From Palleronia aestuarii (lineage in GTDB: Bacteria > Pseudomonadota > Alphaproteobacteria > Rhodobacterales > Rhodobacteraceae): a DNA stretch of 64,000 nucleotides. Of this stretch, positions 63,108 to 64,000 are shown in pieces. The notes beneath the pieces were generated by a model, which worked only from the letters and a program-made list of their open reading frames with translations, searched no databases and was not told where the DNA came from. Each line of letters starts with the position of its first letter. The first letter of the stretch is position 1. The position numbers were made by a program, and so were the translations under genes. The stretch spans positions 186,001 to 250,000 of the forward strand of contig NZ_QKZL01000005.1 of NCBI RefSeq assembly GCF_003253995.1, read 5' to 3'.

Positions 63108-64000
63108 ATGTCCAACCGTCTGTCGACCCTTTCCGGCCTTGCCGGGCTACTCGCCACCAGCGCCGCGGTCGCCGACGTGCCGCAGGTCGCGACCGATATC
63201 GCCCCCGTTCATGGGCTCGTGGCGCGGGTGATGGGCGATCTCGGCGAGCCGACGCTGATCGTCCAGCCCGGCGCCTCCCCCCACGGTCATTCGATGCGCC
63301 CCTCCGAGGCGCGGGGCCTACAGGAGGCGGATGCCGTCTTCTGGATCGGGCCCGAACTCGAGCCCTGGCTGGAGAATGCGATCGCCAACCTCGCGCCCGG
63401 GGCGGAGGCCGTGGAGCTCCTGGAGGTTCCCGGCACGCAGACGCACGAATTCCGCACCGGCGCGACCTTCGCGCCGCACGATCATGGCGATCACGAGGGC
63501 CATGATCACGAGGATGACCATGCCCATGAGGAGGGGCACGATCACGAGGGCGAACATGCCCACGATGAGGACCACGAACACGAGGATGACCATGCGCATG
63601 GGGAGACGCACGATCACTTGGGCGAACACGCTCATGGGGAGGCGCACGATCATGCAGAGAGCGAACATGGTCATTCCCATGAGGGCGTCGATCCCCATGC
63701 CTGGCTCGACCCGGAGAACGCAAAGACCTGGCTCGACGCGATCGCCGTGACATTGGGCGAACTCGACGTCGAGAACGCCGAAACCTACGCGTCGAACGCC
63801 GCAGCCGGAAAGGCCGAGATCGACACGGCGGTGGAGGACGCGAGGAATACGCTCCGGGACGTCAAGGACCTGCGCTTCGTGGTCTTCCACGACGCATATC
63901 GCTATTTCGAGGAGCGGTTTGGCCTCTCGACCGTCGGCGCCATCGAACTCAGCGATGCGTCCGATCCCTCGCCGGCGCGGGTCGAGGAGGTGCGCGACAC
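63108..64000 (+). CDS. znuA: Zinc ABC transporter substrate-binding protein (partial)
   Basis: A periplasmic zinc receptor, 297 codons to the window end without a stop. Signal peptide MSNRLSTLSGLAGLLATSAAVA. Zinc ligands are expected at His56-type PHGHSMRPSE, and DPHAWLDPENAK follows the loop. Between them (about residues 122-195) is a long His/Asp/Glu-rich loop of repeated HDHE-like units, longer than in many ZnuA proteins, which would sequester or sense zinc. VFHDAYRYFEERFGL near 265 is the third ligand region. Divergent from zur. Confidence 0.92.
   Translation, partial: MSNRLSTLSGLAGLLATSAAVADVPQVATDIAPVHGLVARVMGDLGEPTLIVQPGASPHGHSMRPSEARGLQEADAVFWIGPELEPWLENAIANLAPGAEAVELLEVPGTQTHEFRTGATFAPHDHGDHEGHDHEDDHAHEEGHDHEGEHAHDEDHEHEDDHAHGETHDHLGEHAHGEAHDHAESEHGHSHEGVDPHAWLDPENAKTWLDAIAVTLGELDVENAETYASNAAAGKAEIDTAVEDARNTLRDVKDLRFVVFHDAYRYFEERFGLSTVGAIELSDASDPSPARVEEVRD

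Noticed and set aside
63478-63690. Repetitive GA/CA-rich DNA in znuA
   Set aside because: In-frame coding for the His/Asp/Glu-rich zinc loop; explained by the protein.

Overview
The window reads as chromosomal DNA from a GC-rich alphaproteobacterium, most likely order Rhodobacterales (Roseobacter/Paracoccaceae type). I infer this from protein style rather than a marker gene: dimethylglycine-demethylase-like flavin oxidoreductase, M81 peptidase, VPLPA-CTERM protein, RTX proteins with a PrtD/HlyD-type exporter, TRAP transporter, Zur-znu locus and leuB/leuD/leuC organisation. No phage, transposase, integrase, plasmid or CRISPR genes are visible. One tRNA (Pro, CGG) is present.

Layout. 0.1-18.1 kb: catabolic region with nitroreductase, flavin oxidoreductase, gamma-glutamyltransferase-like protein, amidase and M20 deacylase, then a five-component dipeptide-type ABC importer in four genes, an M81 peptidase, two further M20 hydrolases and an SDR. 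It looks like uptake and stepwise hydrolysis of an unidentified amide or peptide-like compound. 18.2-21.9 kb: Fe3+-type ABC importer whose ATPase gene converges on and overlaps its own permease gene. 22.1-23.1 kb: a scar of two truncated genes (LysR and sulfotransferase) beside the 3' end of tRNA-Pro. 23.2-33.9 kb: leucine biosynthesis genes (leuB, leuD, leuC) interrupted by a nuclease-like gene, a VPLPA-CTERM protein, two small envelope proteins and a chemoreceptor. 34.0-40.1 kb: MscS channel, DUF1992, TspO, a TRAP transporter with fused DctQ-DctM, and YitT.

40.2-59.7 kb is a surface-glycan and RTX export region: UDP-glucuronate decarboxylase, UDP-glucose epimerase, three GT4 glycosyltransferases, two large proteins with degenerate GT-A-like ends, two RTX proteins, a type I secretion ATPase and adaptor, a sulfotransferase with TPR-like tail, and a CatB-type acetyltransferase. 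Start/stop overlaps from 47.9 to 58.9 kb indicate one transcription unit. The window closes with a DMT transporter and the zinc uptake locus znuB-znuC-zur divergent from znuA, which runs off the end.

Most unusual signals: (1) two arrays of an 11-bp unit with core CGTRCA in strict 11-bp register, one ending at the ribosome-binding site of the M81 gene and one just upstream of leuD; (2) a 120-bp near-perfect duplication of the leuC 3' end that brackets the chemoreceptor gene like attachment-site repeats; (3) the RTX/glycosyltransferase/type I secretion operon with two apparently inactive GT-A domains. Functions are inferred by eye from sequence; no database search was run.
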